Positions 44,948 through 56,810 of a DNA stretch of 64,000 bases are shown one piece after another. The DNA comes from Sanguinoderma infundibulare (lineage: Eukaryota > Basidiomycota > Agaricomycetes > Polyporales > Polyporaceae): positions 682,001 to 746,000 of the forward strand of contig JAVLRN010000011.1 in assembly GCA_032821775.1 (NCBI GenBank), in the 5' to 3' direction. The notes under the pieces were generated by a model, which saw nothing but the letters and a program-made list of their open reading frames with translations, searched no databases and was not told the DNA's origin. The position numbers and the translations under genes are program-made. Numbering within the stretch: the first letter of the stretch is position 1; every line of letters starts with the position of its first letter.

Positions 44948-47900
44948 ATGGCTCCCAAGGGCAAGTCGTCTGCGAGCTCGGCTACGCGCAAGAAGCATGC
45001 CCGCAAAGCCGCCGCTACCCACGGCGTCGTAGACGAGCCCCAGGTGCCCAAGGAGAAAAAGCCGAAAGGCAAGGATAAGAAGAGCAAGAAAGAGCCTCGC
45101 AAGAAGGTCTACATCCCTCCCGTCAAGCCTGCTCCAACTGTCCCCGATCCCCTTGATACTCTTGGTCTCGCGCAGAGGCTCCCTGCGGAACTCGTCGTGG
45201 TCCTGCGGTTACTCGCGAAGAAGGATGCCACTACGAAGCGGCGCGCTCTCGAAGACCTGCAGACCGCTTGGCTAGGACGGGCAAAGAAAGGCGGCGACGG
45301 CGAGTATCTCATCCACACTTTGGAGGAGATCATCCCTGTCTGGGTACGCCATATCTACCTACTTCCCCGTCCTTCGCGTGCTGAGATCCCAGGTCTCAGC
45401 TGCATCACATCCCAACACTATTCCTGCACCCATCAAGGCGATTACGGTTGCAAGCCATTGGCCTCCACTCATCCTTCCTCCAGATCCCCAACCTCTGCAC
45501 CCAAATCTTCTTCCAAATTCGCGAGGTTGTGTCGTCCGACCAGGCAGAATCCATCCTGGGTTCCTGGTGTCTCGTCGCGCACGACGTCGACCGGCAAGTC
45601 TCCTCCTTCGCGCGCGAGTCCTGGCTTCGCTACGTTTCCACCACCGACTCCTCAGACAACAAGCTCCTCCTCGACTCCTCTCTCCTCCCACGCCTCTGGG
45701 AGTTCGCCCAGCGGACAGTCCTTGACCCTGCAGGAGTCTATCTCTACATCAACCCCCCACAACCCGTCGCTCTCGTCCAGACCCCAGGCAAGAAGGGCAG
45801 CGGGCGTGGGACCCCGGTTAGGCGTGACGAGGAGCCGAGCACCCGTACAAAGGCCGACGAGGACGAAGAGAATGAGCAGGACAGGAAGGCACGTCTGCGC
45901 GTCGGTGCTTTTGGCGCGACCGAGTGGGTCCTGAGTGGGTGTCCCACGTCTCTCGCGGAGCGCATGTACACGTATTCAATGCAGTCCTTTTCCTCCCTTC
46001 GCGCGCGCGTTTCTTTAGATGCGAAGTATTCTGTGACGAACAAGGCGGAAGAAAAAGCAGACGAGGCTGAGGCAGAGCAGGAGGAGGATGCGTTCCTCGG
46101 ACCGCTCGCGAACCCGGCGCTGTGGTCTTCCCTGTACCATGGAAAGACGCCGCCATTTGTCGATGCCGAGAGCTTTGGGTTCGGGCAACCTATGGTCAGA
46201 CGATCGGCATGGTCGCTGCTCCGGACATTAGTTCAGAGATGCAAAGGTAAGTAGGACTCGAAATTATACGTTGATTGGAACGTTGATCCGTTGCCTTCGG
46301 CAGCCCACCTTGAGCCGTTCGTCTCCGCGCTCAGCAGCGCAGTACTCCGGTCGGCCTGGGTGGAACCCGACCCGAATGTCAGAGCGGCGATGTGGCAACC
46401 GCTACTTATGTTCCTCAAAGGTACGGACGCATTGGTGTCTTGGACTTGTTTTGGACGCTCACGAAATGCAGACCACCCAAATGCATGGAGATTAGAGACG
46501 GAGTCCGAGAAGGAAGATGAGGAGGAGTCAGACTTCGACGAAGAAGAGGAGACTCCAAAACCTCCTCCGAAGGCCACACCGTCACAGCCTGGTCCGTCGC
46601 AAGCGTACGTGGAGTTCTTGCAATTTCTCGCCACTGGGTGCTCCGGATCCCCCGTGCAAGGATATCCTACAGTCCTTGTCATTTTGTCCACGATACCTCC
46701 CTCTGTGAGCATGCAGTATTTGTCTCCCCCATTTGCACATACCTAACCCGTCTTCTAGATCATCGCGAGTTCATCAGGACACCCGCTCGAAGACCTCTTT
46801 GTGTCCTTCTGGGCCGCCGTCGACGCGCGCGTGCTGAACTCGCTCGACCGAATCGCCGCGTCGACGGCGTACCTCGCCTCAGTCCTGGAGTCGCTGGTTT
46901 TCGTCGTCCGACGACTACTTGCGTCTCCCGAAGGCGAAGCCGCTTCCCTTATCAACGGCAAGTCAACAGCAGAGGAAGAAGGACGAGCGACTGTCGACGC
47001 AGCCATAAAGGCGCTCGTCCAGGACCAGACGAGGCGCGTTTGGGAGGAGCTGTCCTCTGGGCGGCTGAAGGTCGAGGGTGCGGCTGCGGGCAGAGAGCTG
47101 GCGAAAACGTTCGCGGGTTTGCACAAGCTTCGGCCAGGTAACCAAATCGGTGTCCGGCATGCCTTCGGGATGCGTTCGCTAACAAACCTCTGCTACAGAT
47201 CTGTTCGATGCGGCCTGGGGAGTCCTCTCCAACGCCATCCAGAATTCCCTCACGTCCGCTACGGAGGCGATCCCTGGGCTTGTGCCTGAGCTTCTGCAAC
47301 AGCTCTCCACATTGCTCGAGAAGGGGACTGAGCCTGGGAACGCTGCCAATACCCTCCTGCTGTCCGTAGTGAGGACGACATTGGACCAGTGTGCGGCCTT
47401 GCTGCAGTCCGAGGAGATGCAGGACTCCCGCGTGTCGTCGCTCGTCGGCATTCTCGACAGGTTCGGCCAGGTGGTGTTCGCGGATGAACGGCTGGCGAAG
47501 GTTCGTAGTTTACCTGTTCATCCGATCTGACGAGTCTGGCTCAAAGATCCGCTTCAGAGTGTGGACGATTTGGTCGAGTCTCAAACAAGCCGCCTGCTTG
47601 CGATGATGCCCTCCCTGCTGCTGCTTTACTTTAAGTTCCGTGGGGACGAGGCCGCCGCTTCGGCAGCATGGAAACGCGTTCTCGAAACCGTGGGGCGCAG
47701 TCCCGAAGAGCTAGACTCGGCGCTGCCTGCGCTTCTGGATGCAGCGGAGAGCACACAGCTGCCGGACTATCTTAGGCCGCAAGGGGAGGAGCTCGACGGA
47801 GCCGCTGGCCATTTGCTCACCGAGGTGCTCTCTGGTCCGCAGAACGCATCTCGAGTGTCGCTGGTCTGCAGGCTTTTGGTATCATATGGTGTGTTTATTT

Positions 47901-50900
47901 GGTCTTGTTTCCTTCCCTCTTGCTGAACAATCTCGGTGTAAAGAGCACTTCATCTCCCACGGATGCCGCGAGAACCTCTTGCGCGGACTGGTAGACGCGT
48001 TCATCCTGCACTTCGACAGCGTTCTACACGAGGACGAGGCATCCGTTGATGCGTTCATGATCCCGTTAACTTTGCTGAAAGATGTCATTCAGCAGGACCC
48101 GTCTCCCGCTTTGATCGAGAGCTTCGCGTCCTCGCTGTTCCCATACATCTTCCTGTTTGCGTTCCTGCTGCCACAGATTCGTTCGGTGGACGTGAAGCAA
48201 CACGCAATTGCAAAGGGCCTGTGGGAGAAGTGGTTGACGACTGTGTCTGAAGAGGCGAAGGGTACGACGTTGTCCGTGGTCAAGCATCTACTGCGCGAGC
48301 TGCTCGTCGACACGCTCAGCAAACCTGCGTATGTACATTTTCCATGATTTTACTTCTCATGCACCTAACCCGATCCGTGTGTAGGCCGGAGCACCTCTTG
48401 CGAACGCTCTCTGCCTCGTCTCTCAGCGAGAAGATCGATGTCCTGGCCGATATATTCCCATCTCGAGCGGAGTTGGACGCCATGCTCGACGCCCTGCCTT
48501 CGACGCCGCTTCATTCGAGTTTGGCAGTCATAGACCCTCTCGTGCCACCATCGGTGCAATACCGTTCGTCGTCCAAGTCTACGATAACACAGTTTGACTC
48601 TCAGGGTCTTGGCAAGTATGCACGCATCGTGCACGGGCTCCTGCTGCACCTTGTAGATGACCGGCAGACCGCGAAGGAGAACGTCTGGGTGCTCCACCAC
48701 TTCCTCGCACTCGCGCTCTACGCGGAGGAGGCCAAACAGCTTCCTGCCGAGCAGAGCCCCGTGTTTTCGAAGACGGTCGCTCGCGCTACTCTGCGCAGCG
48801 TGGTGGACAGGGTGCAGCAGGCTGCCGCCTATCTCCTTTCTTCGACAACGGATGAGAAATGGCATACCGCCGTCACAGACGCGCTCGTCAATACGTCTCC
48901 TGCGACGGGTTTGGATGGTGTTGGACAGCTTGTTGTTGACTTGGTCAACCGCGCAAAGCGGCATGACACAGTTCGCGAGTCGCGCGTCCTCGGTATGGTC
49001 CTTCGACATGCGCTCAGCACCGCAACGAAAGCAGATTCGGAGCAGTGGATGCTTGTCGCTCGCAAGATCGAGAAGTTGTGTAAGTAACATACCTCTGTAT
49101 ATGTGCTCTTCCTCTCGCTCACGTTTGCTATGACAGCGCCTCACACATCTCTCGCAATCGTCTTTTCCGTCACCCGCTACGCCTCAGAGCCGACGCGGCT
49201 CGAGCGCTTCCGCAACGAGCTCGCGGCGGGCACGCTTGGCATCCCAGCGTCGAAGGCGAACACCGAGGGCCTGTGGCTCCTCCGCAACCTCGCGGTTTCC
49301 GCGCCTGACCCAGAGTCCGACATCGTGTTCCTCCCACAGCAGCGCGCGGTGAACCTGATCAAGGCGTGCCAGCAGTGGATCACGTCAGACGAGGATTTGG
49401 AGGAGGACGTGCAGAGTGAGATGACGCTCGTGTTCGCGAGCCTGGTGCCGATCTTGTCAAACGTCCCAGGCGGGCATTGGGACCTCGTGTTTGACGTGGT
49501 GGAGAACAACCTCGAGGTACGGGAATGAGCTTCTTTGTACGAAAGTGATGGGTGCTAAAGTGTAATGCAGAATTCAACGCTGGACGACCCGTCTACCTAC
49601 GTCACGCTCAGCAGGACACTACAGTTGTTCCTCGTGATAGAGGATTTTGCTGCATCTAACAAGACCCTCAAGGCGGCATGGGAAGAGAGGAGGGCTACCA
49701 ACCTCACGCTCATCCGAGACCTTATTTCCTTGAAGCTTGGTATGTATCCGTACAAATAGCATGCAAGGGAAAGGTGCTGATGGACTCGCAGACGACGCCA
49801 AGTTTTCGACGCCACTCTCGACCTGCCGCGAACTCGCCCTGCAGATCGTGCAAGATCTTCCCGTCTCCCTCCTCACTCGCGAGACGCTTCCGAAGATGTG
49901 CCACCTTGTCACGGACCGCTCCGTCGACGTGCAGCGGATGGCGCACCAGCTTTTGCAGGAGGCGGCGAAGAAGTACACGGAAGAGTTGGTCATCGAGGCT
50001 GCTGTAGACACCGAAGACAGCGTGAAGCCTGCACTTCCCACTGAGCTGTTGGATATACTCCACCGTAGCTTGAACCAGGAGGAGGCCGAGGAGTACGGAG
50101 AGGTAAGCTTATCGCTGTCGTTGCCAAAGATCCATTTGGCTTACCAATGCTTTACAGGACTGGTTTGGCTATATCCTGGCTTGGATGGTGACTTTCGACC
50201 TATTCGCCGGGGCCGTGAGTGTTATTTGTAAAGGCTTACGTCTCGACCTTCACTGACACCTCCCATTCCTAGTCCCTAAAAGTCAAGTCGGGCTATATCG
50301 ACCAACTCAAGGACCTCGATCTCGTCGGCTCCCGGCTGCTCCCAGCGGTCTTCGGTCTCCTCGACCTGTACGGAGGAATGCCCAAGGCGTTCAAGCTTGA
50401 GGTCTGGGACGTAGACGAGTTCTACCTGGAGCGTGAGTAATCGTAGTCCAACTGGCCCTTCTATTCTAATTTCGTCTGACCTCTCTTACTAACCTCTAAT
50501 GCCGACGAAACCTAGTCTACACCAGCGACACCCCGCTCTCCCTCCACCTCCTCACCGCCCACCTCTATTACCGCGCGTTGCTCCTCGTTCCCTCCCTCGT
50601 CCGCGCCTGGCTCGCCGACTGCCGCGACCGCCAGCTGCACACGACCGTCACCGCCTACACCTCCCGCCACTTCTCGCCGGCGATCATCCGGACAGAGCTC
50701 GAGCGCGTCAAGGACCCGAGCGCGACGCAGGAGCTGTCGGGCAACAACGAGAACATTACCGTAAAGGTCGCGAGCGCCGTGAACGAGGTCACCGCGGCGT
50801 ACGCGGTCGACGAGCAGAAGCTGGAGCTGACGATCAAGCTCCCCGCCGACTGGCCGCTGCACACGGTCGACATCAGGGACTCCCGGCTCGTCGGCGTCAC

Positions 50901-51408
50901 CGAGGATCGCTGGAGGGCGTGGGTGCTGGGCGTGAGGCAGATTTTGACGTTCAGGGTACGTTCGCAGGCATCACGCGATGCATCGGTTTGCCAAAAAAAA
51001 AAAAAAAAAAGAGAGCTGATCGACGCATTGTGCCGTTAGAGCGGAAGCATCGTCGACGGGCTGAGCTTCTTCCTGAAGAACGTCACGTCGCACTTTGCCG
51101 GAATCGCCGAGTGCCCGATCTGCTACTCGTATGTGTCCGACGTGGTCTTCTTGCTTGCTCACAGAGAGGTGCTGACATTCGAACATTCGATCTTTAAGCA
51201 TCGTCAACGCCACGGACGGAAGTCTGCCACGCAAGCCGTGCAAGACCTGCAAGAACCGTTTCCACGCAGCATGCCTTTACAAGGTCTGTCGCCAACCTAA
51301 ATCCCCCTGGCGAAGTAAGTTGAAGCTGACCTTGTTCCGCAGTGGTTCAACTCGAGCCATTCGTCGAGCTGCCCGCTCTGCCGTTCCGAGATCATGACCG
51401 GAAAATGA
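44948..51408 (+). CDS. LTN1: Listerin, RING E3 ligase of ribosome-associated quality control
   Basis: Listerin (Ltn1/Rkr1) ubiquitinates nascent chains stuck on split 60S subunits. The basic N terminus MAPKGKSSASSATRKKHARK leads to a conserved N-terminal domain: PLDTLGLAQRLPAELVVVLR, LLAKKDATTKRRALEDLQTA and LEEIIPVW, then FARESWLRYVSTTDSS. A long HEAT-like middle runs through many short-intron exons. The C-terminal RWD-like region includes SGSIVDGLSFFLKNVTSHFA, then a C4HC3 RING-CH finger: ECPICYS, PCKTCKNRFHAACLYKWF and SCPLCRSEIMTGK at the stop. The RING is split by two introns. About 1750 residues, typical for the family. The third-last intron contains an 18-A run. Confidence 0.95.
50993..51010 (+). 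repeat. Poly(A) 18-mer in an LTN1 intron
   Basis: Eighteen adenines in a row lie inside the intron just before the exon that encodes SGSIVDGLS. Homopolymers of this length vary in length and are prone to assembly or sequencing error. It does not touch coding sequence. Confidence 0.8.
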
Positions 51409-51650
51409 GCGTCTGTCCCGCAATTGTAGCCTGTAGCCCATCGGAGTCGGCCGCCATCGGAAGACCCCAAGTGTTATTGTTTCTGTGCATCTTTGTTTGT
51501 TCGAATGTAGCCCTGATGTTACACACTCCTAGACGACGTATATCATGTCATACCTTTCCGATAGAACTGCGCGGCACCGTCCGTGTCCATAAAGTCCACA
51601 TACCGCGGCGGGTCTCACCCACGGATGCCCCAAAGTTAACCTCTTGAAAC

Positions 51651-53888
51651 TTACGTCTGCCGCCGCTTCATGCCGACCTTGCACTCGACCGGCTTGCGCA
51701 GGAACCCTTCCCTCGTCGCGAGCTTGAAAACACCCATGATGTCAGCATCGGCCTACCCACAACGGGCGTGACGTGGGAACGGCAGAACCTACCTCGGCGG
51801 TCGGGTCCTCCAGCACGAAATCGTACCGGCGCAGGATGGAGGCGACGATAACGAGCAGCTCCAAATTGGCGAGGTTCCTCCCAACGCAGCTCCTGGGCGT
51901 CGCATCGCATTTTGTCAGCCAAACCTTCCGCTTATCGTCGGGCTCAAAAACAGAAAACAGAAAACAGAAGACCCAGGAACGGGCGGCTCACCTGGGCCCG
52001 AACGAGAAGGGGTTGAAGGTCTTCTGGATGAGCGCCTTGTCCTGCTCGAACCAGCGCTCCGGCCTGAACTCGTCCACGTCTTCGCCCCAGACGGCCCTGT
52101 CGCGGTGGATGGTGTACGTGGGCACGCTGAGGACGGTGCCCTCGGGGAAGAAGCGGCCGGAGACGGTGAGGCCGCCCTCGGGCACGAGTCGCGGGAGGCC
52201 GATGCCGGACGTGGCGTGGATGCGGAGGGCCTCGTTGATGACGGCGTCGAGGTACGGGAGGCGCTTGACCTGCTCGAAGGCCGCGATGGGGTCGTCGTCG
52301 GCGCCGAGCGCGGCGTCGAGCTCGGCTTGGAGCTTGCGCTGCGCGGCCTGGTTCTTGGCGAGCCAGTAGGTGATCGCGCAGGAGGAGCTGCGAGCGCGAG
52401 GTCAGCGTTGGAAAGCGCGCGAATGGCTCTAAAACGCCCTGGAGGCTCCGGCTCGCGCGTATAGCGTGGAGGGAGCGGCGCAGCCATGAGAAGCCAATCG
52501 GCCCAGGTCCGAGAACTCACTTTGACGTCGTGTCGCTCCCCGCGATGAGCTGCGTGAGCGCCTCGGCGGTGAGCTCCTCCCTGCCCATCAGGTCCCCGTT
52601 ATCGTCGCGCCCCTCCTGCAGCTTCGCGAGCAGGTCCACGCGGTCGGACGGGTTCGCGAGGCGCTGCGCGACGGCGGCGACTGCGATGCCCGCGAGGCGC
52701 TGCACGGCCTGGTTGCCGCGCGAGTACCACGGCAGCTTCTTCGCGAGCGGGCGCCAGGACGGGGGAAGGACGCCCATCGAGGCGGAGAACTCGCCGCGGT
52801 CGTTGAGGACCTGCACGGCGGGGAAGTGCTCGATCTTGATGGCCTTTGCGGACGCGGAGGAGCCGTAGGCGGCCATGGCGTCCTTTGTGGAGACGGCGAC
52901 GGGCGCCGAGTCCTTGCAGGCGACGAGCATGCCAAACGGCGCGCCGAACGCGAGGTCGCCTGCGGACAGAACGCGCGGTCAGTCAGACTTCCGTTCCATG
53001 GCAGATGCAGATGCGTGGCGTCCGGCGAAACGCGTGGATGGGGCGCTGCCGCTGCTGTTGCTGCACGGTGAGTGCGAGGCAGACGGAGAGACGACCTCAC
53101 CGATGATGTCGAACGCGAGATAGTTGTACCACGGCAGGCAGTCGTACCACACGCGCCCGTCCTGGCCGCGCCATCCGCCCTCGCCCTCGTCGCCCGAGAG
53201 GCCCTTCTGGCCGCCAGCGCAGAGCTTGTCCCACTGCTTGAAGAGGGTGGAGAGGTGCTGGCGGACGTGGGGCTCGAACTCGAGCACGTTCTTCTGGGCG
53301 AAGATGTTGGAGACGATCTTGCGCTTGCGCGCGTGCTGCACGCGCGAGCGGGTGTTGAAGAGGCCGCGGTGGATGGAGACGAAGGCGTCGTAAAAGTTGG
53401 ACTTGAGCGTACCCGTGCCGTGGCCGTAGACGACCTGGAGCGCGTCGGGGTCGGAGATGGAGAGATGGTTGGGCGCGAGGCGGACAAAGGTACCTGGTAG
53501 ACGGCGGGAGGGAAGGCGATCAGCCTGTGAACCCTGGTAGGGAAGCTTGGCGAGACACGAGGGAAGGCGCTTCTAGAATGGCGGGAGTAGTTGTGGGGAA
53601 ATAGCCTCTCGTGGCGGTCCCATGACGGTGCGAAGCGGACGGAGCATATGGCGTCAAGGACTCACCATATCGCTTGTGCAGCTCATGGACGCGTTCTGAC
53701 CGGTGGCCCTGTGCGGCGATGTGACCGAGCCATACGTCAGAGAACTTCGCGAGGATGGGGCCAGGATATTCGCGCATGCGGTGGGAGTCGACCAAGTACG
53801 GAACGAGGTGGAAAAGGACGAGGGCGGCGGAGGCCAGCGCCGCCCAAGTGGCGAGGTCGAAGCCGAGTAGAGAGTCAATCAAGGCCAT
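51651..53888 (-). CDS. CYP53: Cytochrome P450 CYP53, benzoate 4-monooxygenase type
   Basis: CYP53 enzymes para-hydroxylate benzoate at the ER, a step toward protocatechuate and the beta-ketoadipate pathway. The N-terminal anchor MALIDSLLGFDLATWAALAS is followed by YLVDSHRMREYPGPILAKFS. CYP53 blocks follow: VRLAPNHLSISDPDALQVVY, GHGTGTLKSNFYDAFVSIHR, RKRKIVSNIFAQKNVLEFEP and WYDCLPWYNYLAFDIIG. The I-helix reads LIAGSDTTS, the K-helix ExxR is EALR in AVINEALRIHATSGIGLPRL, PERW is in FRPERWFEQD, and the heme Cys is in FNPFSFGPRSCVGRNLANLE. It ends VECKVGMKRRQT. About 550 residues over several exons. Some introns are longer than usual here. It stands alone; no other aromatic-degradation gene is in the window. 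Confidence 0.93.
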
Positions 53889-55425
53889 TGGTGGAAGAGA
53901 GGGTGCGATGGAGATGGAGGGACGCTGGCGTCCGGGTATATGAAGGCCAAATGAGGAGAGCGCTTCGCGAAGCAAGCCCCGACGGTTCATCGAAGCGGCT
54001 CACGGGCGAAGCGGACGTTCTCATGCGCCCCTCCTGTCAGCGGCCTTGTATGGAGATCACATCCACAGGCCTCCACAGGCCCGATTGAATTCCCCAAGTC
54101 AAGAGACATGAATTTTATGTCCTATTCCAGCCGCCATCCGCACGCACCCCTGACGCTGTTCCATCGAGGGAGGCACAGGTCCGGCCGGATAGGGGAGAAG
54201 GCTGGAGAAGGAGGGATCGCCCTCCCGCACAAGGTTCACGAGATCTCTGAATGCCGGCGGCCAATCTGACCGATCCGTTCGCGTGACGCGGGAACCAGAC
54301 AGCGGTCCGCGTCATACGTATTTCGGCGGGCAGAGCCTGCCAAGAGAGGTGCATGCATGACATGCTACCAGCAACCTGCGAAGAGAGCAGGATATATTGC
54401 ACCGACGGTCGTGGATTTACCTGTAGCAACGCGAAAGCCGCGCTGCTTCCGAACCTGGTATGCGTGTTGTGCACAGGGCAGAGGAGGCAGCTCTGTGCAT
54501 CAGAGTCCAGACACATTGCGCAATGAAATAGTGCTCACCTGGTGACCCAGCCAAATCAAACCCTCACCGTAAGTTGCCCGTAATCACGGTCGTTGAAATG
54601 TCGCCGGAGAAACAGCTCCCATTGGCTGGCCGTTATCGGGACCCTCGACTCGTAAGCGCTGGCATTGACGACAAGCCGGAATGATTTTTCTATACTTACC
54701 ACCCAGGGACAATCCCACCGCTGCTGCAAGTTCCAGTGGGCGGCGTTGGGGGTGGAATGGAGGTTTATCTTGTTTCTCGATCTGAGGATGCATTTGGAAC
54801 TCCGAAACCTTAACTATTAGATCTCCCGCTGAACGAAATAAAGTTCAGGATGCCTACAACAACAATGCACGCGGGATTCGGACCCGGCTGCTGTCCAACC
54901 CATCAACTCCATGCCGTGGTGAGACCCAGCCTGGCCTTCTACCAACTCGCTTCTCTCATCGTGATGTGCCGCCCGTGCTGGGTCCCGCTCCCTGCACTGC
55001 TGCACCGAGTCTTATTCCTCGTCATCTTAGATCAAATGAAACGGTGGGAGTACCACGTCGTACATACCTCGCGGATCTAGTTTGTGAGACAGGTGCGCAC
55101 CAGAGATGAAGCCTGAGGCCTGATGAGAGTCGGGCCAATTTCTGTCTGTTTTACGTCACTGCTGTGTTTGTCTGCCCGAGGTCCACGATAATTAACGCCT
55201 GCAAGGTAACAGCTTCGAAGGCCCAGGCCCTTCGCACTGCTACATGGTATATGCACGACTCACGAGAGGAAACCGAGCGGAATAACGGATACCTCGCATG
55301 TTGTGGAGTCATGTCCAAGGCTCTGACACGCGGCCCGCACCTCGTCGGTCATCTCGGCCTCGAGTCCTCGTCGCGTCCGAGGAGATCCCGTATAGACTCG
55401 CTCGCCATCCTTCGACGTGTTATCA
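53889..55425. other. Gene-poor region
   Basis: About 1.5 kb with no supported gene between CYP53 and the hAT-type element. Open frames are short and overlap on both strands. It includes the CYP53 promoter. Confidence 0.5.
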
Positions 55426-55426
55426 C

Positions 55427-56177
55427 TAAAGCTGAACACGGGTGCGGGTCTTTTGGCGGGTAACCCGTTATGCGGGTATCCTGCGGATCCGGGTAGGGCT
55501 TTGTGTATTTTGACGCAAACCCGCATGTACCCACAGGATCCGCAAGGTATATACGAAAAAGTCTGGTGAGGGATAGATAGGTATGTTTCTTGCGGAGGCG
55601 AGTGAACAGCACACACATGACACCGCCGAACATCCTCTGATCCCTGCAGCAACGTCCATGGATGCTGAGCGCGTTGTCTCTCGTGGGCGGCTGACAGTCT
55701 CTCGTCTCCGGCACTCTCTGTCTGACCAGACTGTGCGTGCAAGCACTGTGCTGGGGTCATGGGCCCAGTATTCTTGTCTTGTTCCGGAAGCTGAAGCTGT
55801 CGCGTTGTTGAAGAAGAAAGAGAAGGGAAAGGGAAAGACTTTCGCTGCGACTGAAACAGCGGCTGGTGGGGCTACCTCGACTGATGCTATTACACTCTCA
55901 GACTAGAATTTATGTAGTGATGTGATCTGTAGAGTAAAATGCATCTCATTGACCCATGGTTTGTTGTGCTATGTGTGATATTCTGTATCAATTATCCACC
56001 AACCCGCAAAACCCGCAGGTTGTTTGGCAGATCCGGGTTATTCTGCGGGTAACCCGCAGGTTACCTGCACCCGCACCCGCGGGTCCGGGTCCCCTGGCGG
56101 GTCGGATCCCTGCGGATCCGGGTAGCAACTTTGAAAGTTGAATTACCCGCGGGTCGACCCGTGTTCAGCCTTAGAAC
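55427..56177 (+). mobile_element. Short hAT-type transposon remnant with inverted ends
   Basis: The left end (A)GCTGAACACGGGT (from 55430) is mirrored at the right end by ACCCGTGTTCAGC (to 56169); with the bases outside, the match extends to TAA(A/G)GCTGAACACGGGT. Subterminal sequence on both sides is full of ACCCGC/GCGGGT and GGATCCG motifs in both orientations. TTATCAC occurs just outside on both sides (55420-55426 and 56178-56184), a possible target duplication; hAT elements make 8-base ones. The element is about 750 bases and keeps only the end of a transposase, so it is non-autonomous. Confidence 0.74.
55583..55906 (+). pseudogene. hAT transposase C-terminal fragment
   Basis: An open frame of 107 codons contains IPAATSMDAERVVSRGRLTV followed by SRLRHSLSDQTVRASTVLGS and W. 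This matches the hAT-family dimerisation region, whose usual form is P-A-[ST]-S-x-x-S-E-R-x-F-S. The residue after the D is A-E-R-V-V in place of S-E-R-V-F. The DDE catalytic core and the zinc-finger domain are absent, so no active transposase can be made from it. Confidence 0.75.
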
Positions 56178-56184
56178 TTATCAC

Positions 56185-56810
56185 ACCCGCGGGATCTGCG
56201 TTCCTGTTTATCCAGTCCGAATGAGCAACGTTAACGTTCAAACCAATGTACAGGTAACCAGTCCACTACGCGACTATAGACCGTTAAACAAGCCATATCT
56301 ACTACGGATAAATACCGAATACATCACTAACTTCACTACTATGCAACGTCCGAGATGGAGTGCGGGGAGTTGGGACACTACGGTATAAGGGATGCAGGAG
56401 GGGGGTAAAAGCGATTAGGGAATCGGGGTACGTTGAGTTCCGGAAAGCAGTATGGTACATTTACATTTTGATGCAGGGTGCTCGAGAGCGGGTGCTTGTG
56501 AGAGAGACAGAGCTACGGACGCGAGAGGGAAGAGCGGCGGACGCGAGACAACTGACGATAACATAGCAGGCTTCGACGGTGCGACGACGGAGCGGTGGGC
56601 GTGTACTTGGATGAGTGGGGCTCGTACATACTGGAGTAGGGATGACGTGTCGGAACACGGGTCAAGATATACGGACTTGGAGATGGAGCGAAATTCGAGA
56701 GCGAACAGCGACGCTTTGAAGCTCGGGAACGCCTTGGGATGTGGGTGATGTAAATGGGAGCTTGAATAGGCCTAACGCCTGTTGTGCATCCCAGGACCGT
56801 AGCCTCGGAA
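56185..56810. other. Intergenic region
   Basis: This lies between the hAT-type element and the stop codon of the alpha-crystallin gene. No supported gene is seen. Confidence 0.5.

Noticed and set aside
55440..56160. ACCCGC/GCGGGT repeats as an interstitial telomere or a CRISPR-like array
   Set aside because: The motif is not the fungal TTAGGG repeat, spacing is irregular and both orientations occur; it is better explained as subterminal repeats of the hAT-type element.
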